64,000 bases of DNA, taken from positions 2,108,001 through 2,172,000 of the forward strand of contig NZ_JBFMKQ010000001.1 of the NCBI RefSeq assembly GCF_040786285.1, in the 5' to 3' direction. A program made the translations under genes and the position numbers. The notes under the pieces were generated by a model. The model did no database searches and was not told the DNA's origin. It saw nothing but the letters and a program-made list of their open reading frames with translations. This document shows, piece by piece, positions 63,703-64,000 of the stretch (position 1 is its first letter; every line of letters begins with the position of its first letter). Source of the stretch: Aquimarina sp040786285 (GTDB lineage Bacteria; Bacteroidota; Bacteroidia; Flavobacteriales; Flavobacteriaceae).

Positions 63703-64000
63703 ATGAATGTGAAACACACAAACTCAACAAAATTTAAATTAGGGCATTGCATACAAAAGCTTAGTTGGCTTTTTTGTATGACACTTATGTTGTTACCTGC
63801 TACTAATTTCGCACAAACAGAACCACTGCTACAACATGACATAACGGTTGGTCTTACTATGAAATCTGATATTAAGAAAAGTAATAGTCCTCAGGTCATT
63901 ACCGAAACCGTTTCAGAAAATGGAGCAATATGGTTACGTTTATTTTTTAAAGATGTAAACCTTGGAAACAAAAGTACGCTAACCATTACTTCTGATTTAG
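63703..64000 (+). CDS. Secreted protein, N-terminal part, cut by window end
   Basis: The frame opens at ATG 63703 and is still open at the last base, giving 99 residues. A signal peptide (basic n-region MNVKHTNSTKFK, hydrophobic core, ending NFAQ near residue 39) is clear. The mature start contains SENGAIWLRLFFKDVNLGNKS, cut here to its core ENGAIWLRLFF, a pattern I associate with the N-terminal beta domain of secreted serine-protease-like proteins of Flavobacteriia. The catalytic part lies outside the window, so this is only a weak hint. Confidence 0.6.
   Translation, partial: MNVKHTNSTKFKLGHCIQKLSWLFCMTLMLLPATNFAQTEPLLQHDITVGLTMKSDIKKSNSPQVITETVSENGAIWLRLFFKDVNLGNKSTLTITSDL

Overview
The window reads as a chromosomal segment of a marine-type Bacteroidota bacterium, most likely family Flavobacteriaceae. 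The evidence is AT-rich DNA, promoters of the TTG-N(17-23)-TAnnTTTG type, almost no Shine-Dalgarno sites, a type IX secretion (T9SS) type A sorting domain, SprB-type repeats, a TonB-dependent receptor and a HYC_CC_PP-family protein. I see no rRNA, tRNA, CRISPR array, insertion sequence or phage gene.

Layout. (1) 0-10 kb is mostly housekeeping: two small proteins, an ABC-F ATPase, a three-gene acyl-CoA carboxylase operon (carrier, biotin carboxylase, carboxyltransferase), a LysE-type exporter, a DUF1761 protein, a YdjM-type membrane protein and a GNAT/FemAB-like acyltransferase. (2) 10.4-16.2 kb is a signalling block: two paralogous single-domain response regulators, then a TonB-dependent receptor whose stop overlaps the start of a sensor kinase with a YfiR-like periplasmic domain. 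(3) 16.5-39.7 kb is the accessory core, six genes in two transcription units. Unit A encodes a beta-rich outer-membrane-type protein with a lysine-rich linker and helical tail, a 2359-residue secreted fibronectin III/zincin protein whose C-terminus looks like a polymorphic-toxin tip, and a 107-residue candidate immunity protein one base downstream. Unit B encodes a 1578-residue exoprotein, a six-module fibronectin III protein and a 2049-residue SprB-repeat T9SS adhesin. A 17-bp motif (one mismatch) lies 220-270 bp upstream of the first gene of each unit, which suggests one regulon.

(4) 39.8-48.2 kb, all minus strand, looks like a periplasmic 3-keto-glycoside pathway: c-type cytochrome, GMC oxidoreductase, its small subunit, two TIM-barrel isomerases, an MFS permease, a Gfo/Idh/MocA dehydrogenase, a DUF1080 (3-keto-disaccharide hydrolase) lipoprotein and an unlisted 42-residue membrane protein. 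(5) 48.6-56.1 kb is a Cu/Ag-type CusABC efflux operon with a HYC_CC_PP protein and an HMA-MauE fusion, closed by a hairpin. (6) 56.2-64 kb holds a COG2426 membrane protein, a metallo-beta-lactamase-fold hydrolase, a ribosome hibernation factor next to an SPFH lipoprotein, an unknown secreted protein, a nitronate monooxygenase, mnmE, and the start of a secreted protein cut by the window end.

The best candidate for a little-described system is region 3: a putative secreted toxin, its immunity gene and a dedicated surface apparatus. Activity, targets and export route are inference, not visible in the sequence.
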